Source of the DNA: an uncultured Collinsella sp.
GTDB taxonomy: Bacteria > Actinomycetota > Coriobacteriia > Coriobacteriales > Coriobacteriaceae
Reading direction: 5' to 3'
Length of the DNA stretch: 64,000 nucleotides
Assembly: GCA_900549715.1 (NCBI GenBank)
Contig: URPK01000001.1
Coordinates: 248,001 to 312,000, forward strand
The notes below the pieces were generated by a model that saw only the letters and a list, made by a program, of their open reading frames with translations, made no database searches and was not told where the DNA came from. Positions 53,679 to 61,899 of the stretch are shown here, piece after piece. Both the position numbers and the translations under genes were made by a program. Position 1 is the stretch's first letter, and each line of letters starts with the position of its first letter.

Positions 53679-56120
53679 GTGGCAGAGCGTCCGACATACA
53701 AGCTCAGGTTTCTCGATCCCAAGAAGCGCTTTCCGGCGATGCCCGAGCAGCCTGCGGGACGCTCATATGGCGTGGTCTGGAAACTCTTTGGCGAGGATCA
53801 GCATGAATCTTGTTATGTCGTCGAATTCGTTGGCAAAAGCCATGTGTCGCTTTTGGGCTACGTAAGCGTTTCGGGTGAGGTGTACAAGGTGGACCGCCCC
53901 GTCAGCGAGGCTCCGCTGCCCAACGATCCCGACATGGAACTGGTCCTTGACGAGTCGGACTCCGGTATTGGTGAGATTATGGTGAGGGGAGCAAACGGCA
54001 CGATGCGCGCGTGCGCGCGAACCGTCGGCTCTCCCGAAGGTCCCATGCGCGAACAGTCCGATCACGAGACATGGAATTCGACCCGCTCCCTTCCTTACGG
54101 TGAGTTCATGGCATCGATGTTCCTGCGCTACGTGATATTCGCTGACTCCGAAAATACCATTGCGAGCACGGCGGACGCCGACGGACTCGACGAGGGTATG
54201 CAAAACGTTGTCGACAAGATCAAGCTCGTAAAGTTGCCCGAGCCGGTCGAGGTGTTTTTGGGCTTTAACACGACACCGCTACCTGACGCTATCGAGACGC
54301 TGCTCTACCGCGTTGACCATGCCGAGAATCCGAGCGGTATCGAGCGCTATGCCGCCGCCCTTATGAGTGAAATTGACTTGCCCCGCTTGCGCACCATCGC
54401 CGCTAAGTCCGAGATGAGCCTGGCTCGCATCGATCGCTCAAAGCTTTTCTATCTCAATTTTGATCGCAGCCTGCTGGACCAGGACGAGATTGACATGCTG
54501 CTTGCCATCGAGTGCCGTCTTAACCGTCTCTCCGGCATCCTTGAGCACATCGGGGCCGGATTGGTCCCTGCGGCATCCTCGCCGAGCCTTGAGGGCTGCG
54601 CGCTCTTTGATGCGTGGCATATCGCCAAGACGACCAACGATGTTCCCCGACTGCTCGATACAACCTCGAGCGACAACCCGTGGTCCAAACCGGGAACGGT
54701 GGCTTGCCAGCCGGGCGGTGAGTGGGATGTGCGTACCCGCTTCGCGCGTATTGTCGAGGCGCTTAACGTGGTCACGCGGCTCGACTATACCTATCGGGCA
54801 AACGTTGCCGAGGGGATTATGCTCGTTCGGTTTGGGCAGTCTGTCGTTGATGCCATGCCGCAACGTGAATACGACGCTCAAGATGACGCCTGGCACGAGC
54901 TGGACGAGGACACGCGCACGATCTGGGCCGCGGAGCACGATGCGCGCGTGGCGCTCACGCTTGCGGCAGCGTGTTTTGCCGCGGGCACCTGCATCACGCG
55001 CTGCTATGTGCAGATTGCTGCTCCCGACAGTGAGCAGGGCGAGTGCGTTGTCGCAACGTATTTCTTTGGGCGCGCGGCCTATCTGGCCGATTGCGTGCCT
55101 GTCGCCAAGGATCTTGAGAGCATGGACATGGACGATATGCCGTGCAAGCGTGTGCTTGAGGCATATGAGTCAACCGCTCCGGAGACGATTGAACCTGCGG
55201 AGGTTCATGCTCGTCCGCGTGATGACCATCGCATGCTGCCGCCGGCGCTGCGCGATCTGCTGCTTGCCGATGCGGCTGACGAGCTGGAGGTCATGGAAGA
55301 GGACGACGACCCATACGTTGCCCGTGTTGTTGAATTGCGCGAGCAGGCAAAAGTCGACCGTACAGGTGCTTTTGAAGGCTTTTCCCGTCTTGTTGAGGAG
55401 TTGGAGGCTAAGTGCGCCGTCGCCGAGCTTTTGGCGACAGGTCCGGTTCAAACGCAGTTTTGCGATAACCAGCTGGTGCGCATGGTGCTACCGGTGTTGG
55501 AAGAAGACCGCTCTGTGCGAATCCTTCGTGCGCCCGATGCGCTGTACTTTGCCCAGCACGAGATCTGCAGCTTTTACGCCGAGCAAGAGGACTTTGAACG
55601 AGCACTGCCCGAGGTGCGCCATCTTTACGATCTGGCGCGCTCGTCCATGCAGTCGCACTTTGCGCTCATCAACGTGCTTGCGCGTCTGGAGCGCTTTGAC
55701 GAGATTATCGAGGTGGCGCGCCACGGCCTACGTATTGCCAGCGATCGTTCTGCAATCGGCTACCTGTTCTATCGCTTGGCGTTTGCCTATTGGAATTGCG
55801 ATCAGCTCGACCTGGCGCTGGCTTGTTACCGTCTGGTGCCGCGCGGCGAGGAGTCGGGCAGCAGCGCGCTGGAAGAAATGCAGGGCCTTATGAACGAGAT
55901 GGGCGTCAGCGAGCCTCCGACGTTCGAGGAAGCGGTCGAGACCATCCACAAGGCTGGACTAGAGCTGCCGCCCGTGCCCGCGGTGACCAATCAGCTTGCG
56001 GATGCCGCCGTGCAGCTGGTCGATAACGGCTTCTTTTTCCTGGCGCGCGGTTGTATCTTCCAAATATGGCGCACCATGGGCAACGACGAGCTCGGCTCCC
56101 TCAACCGCTCGCTGGGGTAG
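53679..56120 (+). CDS. Large hypothetical protein with TPR-like C-terminus
   Basis: An 813-residue cytoplasmic protein starting with GTG after AGGGTGAT. Residues 1-170 have a strand-rich fold; the middle is unrecognised. The last 230 residues read as helix pairs (AQHEICSFYAEQEDFERALPEVRHLYDLARS and FYRLAFAYWNCDQLDLALACYRLVP) in the manner of tetratricopeptide repeats, which mediate protein contacts. There is no signal peptide. Context between tRNA genes gives no hint of function. Confidence 0.6.
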   Translation: MAERPTYKLRFLDPKKRFPAMPEQPAGRSYGVVWKLFGEDQHESCYVVEFVGKSHVSLLGYVSVSGEVYKVDRPVSEAPLPNDPDMELVLDESDSGIGEIMVRGANGTMRACARTVGSPEGPMREQSDHETWNSTRSLPYGEFMASMFLRYVIFADSENTIASTADADGLDEGMQNVVDKIKLVKLPEPVEVFLGFNTTPLPDAIETLLYRVDHAENPSGIERYAAALMSEIDLPRLRTIAAKSEMSLARIDRSKLFYLNFDRSLLDQDEIDMLLAIECRLNRLSGILEHIGAGLVPAASSPSLEGCALFDAWHIAKTTNDVPRLLDTTSSDNPWSKPGTVACQPGGEWDVRTRFARIVEALNVVTRLDYTYRANVAEGIMLVRFGQSVVDAMPQREYDAQDDAWHELDEDTRTIWAAEHDARVALTLAAACFAAGTCITRCYVQIAAPDSEQGECVVATYFFGRAAYLADCVPVAKDLESMDMDDMPCKRVLEAYESTAPETIEPAEVHARPRDDHRMLPPALRDLLLADAADELEVMEEDDDPYVARVVELREQAKVDRTGAFEGFSRLVEELEAKCAVAELLATGPVQTQFCDNQLVRMVLPVLEEDRSVRILRAPDALYFAQHEICSFYAEQEDFERALPEVRHLYDLARSSMQSHFALINVLARLERFDEIIEVARHGLRIASDRSAIGYLFYRLAFAYWNCDQLDLALACYRLVPRGEESGSSALEEMQGLMNEMGVSEPPTFEEAVETIHKAGLELPPVPAVTNQLADAAVQLVDNGFFFLARGCIFQIWRTMGNDELGSLNRSLG

Positions 56121-56214
56121 GGGTGAAAACTGCAAGGAGGAAAGGCCGCTGGGCAATTAGAAAATTCCCTCTTGCCCAACTTCGACTATTTGGTTACTAT
56201 AGAACGGCTGTTAC

Positions 56215-56305
56215 GGAGAGCTGACCGAGAGGCCGAAGGTGCTCGCCTGCTAAGCGAGTATGCCCCAAAAGGGCATCTGGGGTTCGAATCCCCAGCTCTC
56301 CGCCA
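56215..56305 (+). tRNA. tRNA-Ser (GCT)
   Basis: A class II tRNA with GGAGAGC/GCTCTCC acceptor, anticodon stem CTCGC/GCGAG around CTGCTAA (anticodon GCT), a long variable arm with TGCCC/GGGCA, and encoded CCA at 56303-56305. Its 3' end is duplicated downstream. Confidence 0.95.
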
Positions 56306-56567
56306 GTACGAATTTGAAGAAGGGTCCCATTTGGGGCCCTTTTTATTATCAAGAATGGCGGCTGGGGATTCGAACCCGAGAGGGCACGGGCGTTAAGCAA
56401 ACGCGAAAGCGTTTGTAGCCCGTGGGCGAAAAGCCGCCAGGTTTTGAAGCCGGAGGGCATGCGCAGCATGCCCGGACATCCCCAGCTCTCCGCCAGTAAG
56501 ACTTTAAAGAAGGGTTCCGAAAGGGACCCTTTTTTAGTTGAACCACGTTAGCTGGGGATTCGAACCC
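56288..56567. repeat. tRNA-Ser-linked element with duplicated tRNA 3' end
   Basis: The 90 bases 56288-56377 recur at 56478-56567, a 190-bp shift with no net indel. Each copy holds the tRNA 3' end, CCA, a terminator (56321-56347 and 56511-56535) and an antisense T-arm GCTGGGGATTCGAACCC (56361-56377 and 56551-56567). The insert contains CAAACGC/GCGTTTG with a GAAA loop (56398-56415), nested inside CACGGGC/GCCCGTG, and GGGCATGC/GCATGCCC (56455-56473). TGGCGGCT (56356-56363) and AGCCGCCA (56432-56439) pair to close a tRNA-like fold of 84 bases. Confidence 0.88.
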
Positions 56568-56572
56568 TCAAA

Positions 56573-56603
56573 AAAGGAGGCATCCTTTCGGACGCCTCCT
56601 TTC
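56573..56603 (-). terminator. Terminator of the carboxypeptidase gene
   Basis: AAAGGAGGC...GCCTCCTTT form the stem around a TTTC loop region; on the minus strand it is followed by a run of T (CTTTTTTG). Confidence 0.75.
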
Positions 56604-56626
56604 AGCGGACTTATTATTCTTGCGCC

Positions 56627-57967
56627 CTACACCTCGGGCGCCTTGGCGACGGTCTCGCTTTCTGCCGTGAGCGGGCGGTTGTCGATGCGACGGCCCAAGC
56701 GATCGAGCTTCACGAGCAGCCATTCAATGGGATTCGGCCCTGCGCCTTCCTCGTCGGCAACCAGGTCCATGACGGCGATCTTGGTGCCGTCCTGCTTGAG
56801 CGTGACGCTGCCCACCTTGTCGCCCACATGCACCGTGCCCGAAAGATCGTCGTAGCTAACCTTTTCGGTCACCTCGCCGGCAAGGGAAAACACGGTCGCT
56901 TGCGCCGTGGGATCGGCGAGTGTGGCGTCGATCGTCTTATCCGTCCAGTCGGTTTGACCAATGCGCGCCATAAGCGGGTTGCCGTTGGCGGTCTTTTCCT
57001 GTGTGTTGGCGATTGCGACCGTCACCTTGTGGCCGTAGTACCAGTTGGCAAGGGTGGCGGTATCGGTAAAGCGCTGGTCGGTGGTGGTGGAGTTCAAAAC
57101 GACGGTGTAGATCTCGTCGCCGTCGCGGTTGTAGGCGCTCGTGAAGCAGTAGCCCGCGTCGTCGGTGGTGCCGGTCTTGCCGCCAATGTTGCCATCTTGG
57201 CCCAGCAAATAGTTATGCGTGTCCATGGAATGCGAATGGTCGGTGCCGTCGGCGCCCGTGACCTCGATCCAGGAATCCTCGCTCGCTACGACCTCGCGGA
57301 TCGTGTCGTTTTTCATGGCCTCCTGCATCATCAGCGCTACGTCGTGTGCGGTTGAGTGCATATCGCCAGCCCACTCATCAAAGTCCAGACCATGCGGGTT
57401 TTCAAAAAGCGTACCGGTGCAGCCGAGCTTCTTAGCGTGCTCGTTCATGGCCTTCACAAAGGTTGCCTCGGCGTCTTTGGTCTTAGGGTCGATCTTCTTG
57501 CCCACATATTCGGCGAGCACGACGGCGGCGTCGTTGCCCGAGGGAATCATCAGGCCGCGCAGTGCCTGCTCCACGGTAAGCTCGTCACCTTCGAGCAAGC
57601 CGGCGGTCGAATTACCCACGGTGGCTGCGGCGTTGCTCACCGTGACCTTCTCGTCCATCTTGCAATTCTCGACGGCTAGGATTGCGGTCATGACCTTGGT
57701 GATCGAGGCAATCTTGACCTGCTCATCGGCGCCGCGGGCATAGTAGACGGTGCCGTCTTTGCCCATGACGAGGGCATTGGTCGCATCGATATCGGGCAGG
57801 TTTTCGGCCGTGATGCCGCGCGCATCGGCGGTTTTGCCGCAAACATTGTCGGTCGTGAGTACTTGGGCGCCGGCGACGGTGGGCACGCCAGCGGCAAGGG
57901 CGATAGCGCAGACAAAGCCGGCGGCAAGCTGGGCTGAGCGCTTTGCAAAAGAGGTGAGGGACTTCAC
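56627..57967 (-). CDS. D-Ala-D-Ala carboxypeptidase (S11 family)
   Basis: A 446-residue DacA/DacF-type enzyme that trims peptidoglycan pentapeptides. Numbered from the GTG at 57967, the active-site serine is S88 in SITK, with SGN at 143-145 and KTG at 264-266. A signal peptide (about 12-34, ending AGA) exports it. An in-frame ATG at 58036 would lie upstream of the likely -10 box TATACT (58012-58007), so the later GTG is preferred. The last 100 residues carry a C-terminal beta domain and end hydrophobic, possibly as a membrane anchor. It is divergent from the VanR-like gene. Confidence 0.88.
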   Translation of the reverse strand: MKSLTSFAKRSAQLAAGFVCAIALAAGVPTVAGAQVLTTDNVCGKTADARGITAENLPDIDATNALVMGKDGTVYYARGADEQVKIASITKVMTAILAVENCKMDEKVTVSNAAATVGNSTAGLLEGDELTVEQALRGLMIPSGNDAAVVLAEYVGKKIDPKTKDAEATFVKAMNEHAKKLGCTGTLFENPHGLDFDEWAGDMHSTAHDVALMMQEAMKNDTIREVVASEDSWIEVTGADGTDHSHSMDTHNYLLGQDGNIGGKTGTTDDAGYCFTSAYNRDGDEIYTVVLNSTTTDQRFTDTATLANWYYGHKVTVAIANTQEKTANGNPLMARIGQTDWTDKTIDATLADPTAQATVFSLAGEVTEKVSYDDLSGTVHVGDKVGSVTLKQDGTKIAVMDLVADEEGAGPNPIEWLLVKLDRLGRRIDNRPLTAESETVAKAPEV

Positions 57968-58006
57968 GGATTTCGCTTTCGACGGGATGGTCTCTTCTGG
58001 AACTAG

Positions 58007-58012
58007 AGTATA
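58007..58012 (-). promoter_or_regulatory. -10 box of the carboxypeptidase promoter
   Basis: TATACT on the minus strand, 39 bases before the chosen GTG start. A -35 box is not clear. The divergent gap to the response regulator gene could be bound by that regulator. Confidence 0.4.
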
Positions 58013-58164
58013 TCGTTTGCCGGCGTCGGCGATCATCGCGTGCGTGCGTGGCCCACATCCGCGCCCGAACGGGCACAAGGGTGCTTAAGGCCGACTTAAT
58101 CACCCACGCTTGTTGTGTGTGGCGTGCGTCGCCTCGGGCATAATGGAGCGCGAGAGGAGCACGC

Positions 58165-58860
58165 ATGAACGAGCGCATTTTGGTAGTTGATGACGAGAAG
58201 GCCATCGCCGACTTGGTTGGTATCTACCTTACAAAAGAGGGCTTTGATGTCCAGATTGCCTATAGCGGGGCCGATGCTGCCAAGGCAATCCTGGAGCAGG
58301 AGTTCGATCTGGCACTGTTGGATGTCATGCTGCCCGATATCGATGGCTTTGAGCTACTGCGTACGATCCGTTCCAGCCATACCTATCCCGTGATCATGCT
58401 GACGGCGCGCGATGCCCAGCAAGACAAGATCGAGGGCCTTTCGCTTGGCGCGGACGATTACGTGGTTAAGCCGTTCCGTCCGCTGGAGCTCATCGCGCGT
58501 GTGCGCGCTCAGCTTCGCCGCTACACCAGCTACGGTAGCCGCTCGCAGGCGGCCGAGTCGCCGACCATCCAGCTCGACGGCCTGGAGATCAACCGCGATG
58601 CTCGTTCCGTAACGGTAGACGGTGCACCGGTGCGCCTCACGCCCATCGAGTATTCCATCTTGCTGTATCTGGTTGAGCATCGCGGCAGCGTGGTAGCCGT
58701 GGAGGATCTGTTCCGCGCGGTGTGGAACGAGGATTTTATGCCCGGCTCCAACAATACGGTGATGGTGCACATTCGCCACCTGCGCGAAAAGATTGGCGAC
58801 GACGCTCAAAAGCCGCGCTTTATCAAAAACGTCTGGGGCGTCGGCTACATAATCGAATAG
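58165..58860 (+). CDS. VanR-like OmpR-family response regulator
   Basis: A 231-residue regulator. The receiver has ILVVDDEKAIADLVGIYLTKEGFDVQ and phospho-acceptor D53 in LLDVMLPDIDG, then KPF at the end. The C-terminal winged helix carries VRLTPIEYSILLYLVEHRGSVV and a DNA-recognition helix region near NNTVMVHIRHLREKIGDD. Sequence style is closest to VanR-type regulators. It starts after GAGGAG and pairs with the next kinase. Confidence 0.88.
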   Translation: MNERILVVDDEKAIADLVGIYLTKEGFDVQIAYSGADAAKAILEQEFDLALLDVMLPDIDGFELLRTIRSSHTYPVIMLTARDAQQDKIEGLSLGADDYVVKPFRPLELIARVRAQLRRYTSYGSRSQAAESPTIQLDGLEINRDARSVTVDGAPVRLTPIEYSILLYLVEHRGSVVAVEDLFRAVWNEDFMPGSNNTVMVHIRHLREKIGDDAQKPRFIKNVWGVGYIIE

Positions 58861-58885
58861 CGCCTTTGATGGTGGGGAAGTGGAT

Positions 58886-60124
58886 ATGACAAAAGACGAT
58901 AGGCAGGCATTCGAGGTGCCCGATCGACTCTTTGAATACGTACGGGCAGTCGTCGACAACCGCGCGCTTGCGACGGTGCTGCTCTTTTTGCTGAGCCTGC
59001 TGCTGATTGGCATCGACAACATCGCCGGAATCTTAGCGGTGCTGCTTGTCGGCTTTTTGCTGATCGATCGATTCGAAATCGTGCGCCGTTGCGTGGTGAT
59101 TGGCGGTGCCGCGTGGGCCATGACGTTGGCGATTGGCGCCATGGCGCTCGGCGGCATCGAAGGGCCGGTGCTGTTCGATGCCGGCTTTGTATTCAACATG
59201 CTTGGCTTTGTGCTGGCGCTTGCCGTGTGCGTGCTGTTCTTTTGCGGCCGTGCTCTGTACTACCAGGGCTACGAGCGGGGCGAGCAGCATGCCGATTGTG
59301 TGCTGGCCGCTCGTATTCAAGATCGCCTGATCGATCACCCCAACACCTGGGACAACATTGACGGCGACTTCTTGGAGGTCGAGGGCGCCCTTAACCGCGT
59401 GCGTGACCGTGAGCGCAAGGTGCGGCAATCTCTGCGTGACGAGTCGCATCGCAAGGACGATCTGGTCACGTACTTGGCACATGACCTACGCACCCCGCTT
59501 GCCAGTGTGGTGGGCTATCTTTCGCTGCTGCAAGAGGCTCCTGAGCTGCCGGTTGAGCAACGTGCGCACTTTACGGGCGTGGCGCTCGACAAGGCGCACC
59601 GGCTCGATGCGCTCATCGAGGAGTTCTTCGATATCACGCGCTTTGACTTCCACGATATCGTGCTCACGCGCGGCTATGTTGATCTGGGGTTGCTGCTGGC
59701 TCAGGTAGCTGACGAGTTCTACCCCATCCTCAACGAGCAGCATAAGGAAGCCCAAGTTGATATTCGCGAGGACCTGACGGTGCTCGTGGATGGCGACAAG
59801 ATGGCTCGCGTGTTCAACAACATCATGAAAAACGCCGTCGCCTATAGCTATGAGGGCTCGACTATCACGATTGAGGCCAGACGCCGGGACGACGGCGGCG
59901 TGCGCGTGCGCTTTATCAATCAGGGCGATCCTATCCCTGCGGCTAAGCTCAAGGTGATCTTTGAGAAGTTCTATCGCCTGGATGCGGCGCGTGCGACCAA
60001 TCGCGGTGGTGCCGGCCTGGGCCTTGCTATTGCCAAGGAGATCATCGCGGCACACGGCGGTACCGTTGCATGTGAATCGACGCCCGAACACACGATATTC
60101 ACCATCGAGCTGTCCGCCGCATAG
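58886..60124 (+). CDS. VanS-like sensor histidine kinase
   Basis: A 412-residue kinase; the ATG at 58886 follows GGTGGGGAAG. Four or so hydrophobic helices (about 28-120) form the sensor part with almost no outside loop. Then HisKA with YLAHDLRTPLASVVGYLSLLQE (histidine 199) and HATPase_c with NNIMKNAVAYS and GGAGLGLAIAKEI. The HDLRTPLxSVVGYLSLL box is that of VanS-type kinases. It probably phosphorylates the preceding regulator in response to wall stress. Confidence 0.88.
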   Translation: MTKDDRQAFEVPDRLFEYVRAVVDNRALATVLLFLLSLLLIGIDNIAGILAVLLVGFLLIDRFEIVRRCVVIGGAAWAMTLAIGAMALGGIEGPVLFDAGFVFNMLGFVLALAVCVLFFCGRALYYQGYERGEQHADCVLAARIQDRLIDHPNTWDNIDGDFLEVEGALNRVRDRERKVRQSLRDESHRKDDLVTYLAHDLRTPLASVVGYLSLLQEAPELPVEQRAHFTGVALDKAHRLDALIEEFFDITRFDFHDIVLTRGYVDLGLLLAQVADEFYPILNEQHKEAQVDIREDLTVLVDGDKMARVFNNIMKNAVAYSYEGSTITIEARRRDDGGVRVRFINQGDPIPAAKLKVIFEKFYRLDAARATNRGGAGLGLAIAKEIIAAHGGTVACESTPEHTIFTIELSAA

Positions 60125-60227
60125 CCAGCGTGCCCTTACAAACACTTGACAATGTGCTCACGTGCGTATGAGCCGCGATTCCTACTATCGATACTGCTGA
60201 ATTGATATCGATATGGAGGTGTGCGGT

Positions 60228-61103
60228 ATGACGGCTGCTGCGGCTGTGGAGCCCACGGAGCTTGAAGAACTCATGGAAGCGCAGGCCGAGGCCGCGCATG
60301 AGCGCGAGGTTGGGGATGCGACTCGCCCCACGGCAGAGGATCTTGCCGCCTCGCCGACGCGCATCGACGTCGAGGGCCTCGACCTGTTCTATGGCGACCA
60401 CCATGCGCTCAAGGACGTGAATATCAAGATCCGCGACAAGCAGATCACCTCGTTCATCGGGCCTTCGGGCTGCGGAAAGTCCACGTTGCTGCGCTGCTTT
60501 AACCGCATGAACGACGGCATCAAGGATTGCCGCATCGAGGGCAAGATTGCGCTCGATGGTCAAGATATCCTGGGTGATTGCGACATCTGCCGTTTGCGCC
60601 AGCGTGTGGGTATGGTGTTCCAACGCCCCAACCCATTTCCCATGAGCATCTACGACAACGTCGCCTACGGTCCTCGCGGTATGGGTGTGCGCGACCGCGC
60701 CGTGCTCGATGAGCTGGTCGAGGACTCCCTGCGTCGCGCTGCCCTGTGGGACGAGGTCAAGGACAAGCTCAAAGAGTCGGGCCTGGGTCTTTCGGGTGGA
60801 CAGCAGCAGCGCCTGTGCATCGCCCGCGCACTTGCCGTGCAGCCCGACATTCTGCTGATGGACGAGCCGACCTCGGCACTCGACCCTGTGTCGACGTTGG
60901 TGGTGGAGCAGCTGGCCTGCGAGCTCAAGGAGATCTGCACGCTGGTGGTCGTGACGCACAACATGCAGCAGGCCGCGCGTATTTCCGATTCGGTTGCGTT
61001 CTTTTTGCTGGGTGAGCTGGTGGAGTACGCGCCCACCGCGCAACTCTTTAAGAATCCGTCCGATCCGCGCACCGCGGATTATTTGACGGGGCGTTTTGGC
61101 TGA
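60228..61103 (+). CDS. pstB: Phosphate ABC transporter ATP-binding protein
   Basis: A 291-residue ATPase. The ATG at 60228 follows ATGGAGGTG; an in-frame ATG at 60213 has no ribosome site. An Ala/Glu-rich extension of about 40 residues precedes the domain. GPSGCGKST, VGMVFQRPNPFPMSIYDNVAYGPR, LSGGQQQRLCIARALA and DILLMDEPTSALDP are all as in PstB. The permease genes pstC and pstA and the binding protein are not in the window upstream, so this copy is separated from them. Confidence 0.92.
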   Translation: MTAAAAVEPTELEELMEAQAEAAHEREVGDATRPTAEDLAASPTRIDVEGLDLFYGDHHALKDVNIKIRDKQITSFIGPSGCGKSTLLRCFNRMNDGIKDCRIEGKIALDGQDILGDCDICRLRQRVGMVFQRPNPFPMSIYDNVAYGPRGMGVRDRAVLDELVEDSLRRAALWDEVKDKLKESGLGLSGGQQQRLCIARALAVQPDILLMDEPTSALDPVSTLVVEQLACELKEICTLVVVTHNMQQAARISDSVAFFLLGELVEYAPTAQLFKNPSDPRTADYLTGRFG

Positions 61104-61167
61104 CGCTGTCTTTTACAGGTGCCTTTAGGGTTAAGATGCGGTCATATCGGCCGCAAAGGGGTTCAAC

Positions 61168-61896
61168 ATGATCTATTACGTCGAGGACGATGACAACATC
61201 AGGGATTTGACAGTCTACGCGCTGCGCAAGCAGGGAATCGAGGCCGAGGGCTTTTCGTGTGATGGCGAGTTTAAAGCTGCCGTGGCGCGACGGGTGCCCG
61301 ATGCTGTGCTGCTCGATATCATGCTGCCCGACACCGATGGCTTGGCGATTATGCGTCGCCTGCGTGCCGATCGCCTGACGGCGACGGTGCCCATCATGAT
61401 GCTTACCGCCAAGGACACCGAACTCGACAAGGTGATGGCGCTCGATGGCGGTGCCGACGATTACCTGACTAAGCCGTTTTCGCTCATGGAGCTTGCGAGC
61501 CGCTGCCGCGCACTGCTGCGTCGCGGCGGCATGGTCAAGCAGGCGAGCGATGTGCTCAGCGTGGGCGACATCGTGCTTTCGCCTAGCCATCGCGAGGTGA
61601 CCGTTGCCGGCGAGCCGCTTAAGCTCACCCTGCGCGAGTTCGACCTGCTCGAGTACCTCATGCGCAAGCCCGGCGTGGTCTTTACCCGCGAGTCGTTGCT
61701 GCAGAGCGTGTGGGGCTGGGACTTCGACGGCGGTTCGCGCACCGTTGACGTGCACGTGCAGACGCTTCGCCAAAAACTGGGCGAGCATGCCAGCGCCATC
61801 GAGACCGTGCGCGGCGTGGGTTATCGCCTGGCCGAGCCTTCTGCCGGTGATGGTGCCGAAGGCGACGACACCGCGGCCACCGCATCGGAGGAGTAA
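61168..61896 (+). CDS. PhoP-like OmpR-family response regulator
   Basis: A 242-residue regulator with receiver IYYVEDDDNIRDLTVYALRKQGIEAEGF, phospho-acceptor D50 in AVLLDIMLPDTDG and a winged-helix domain with LTLREFDLLEYLMRKPGVVFTRE and RTVDVHVQTLRQKLGE. It starts 64 bases after pstB and three bases before the stop-start with the PhoR-like kinase. Phosphate control is inferred from neighbours. Confidence 0.88.
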   Translation: MIYYVEDDDNIRDLTVYALRKQGIEAEGFSCDGEFKAAVARRVPDAVLLDIMLPDTDGLAIMRRLRADRLTATVPIMMLTAKDTELDKVMALDGGADDYLTKPFSLMELASRCRALLRRGGMVKQASDVLSVGDIVLSPSHREVTVAGEPLKLTLREFDLLEYLMRKPGVVFTRESLLQSVWGWDFDGGSRTVDVHVQTLRQKLGEHASAIETVRGVGYRLAEPSAGDGAEGDDTAATASEE

Positions 61897-61899
61897 CCC

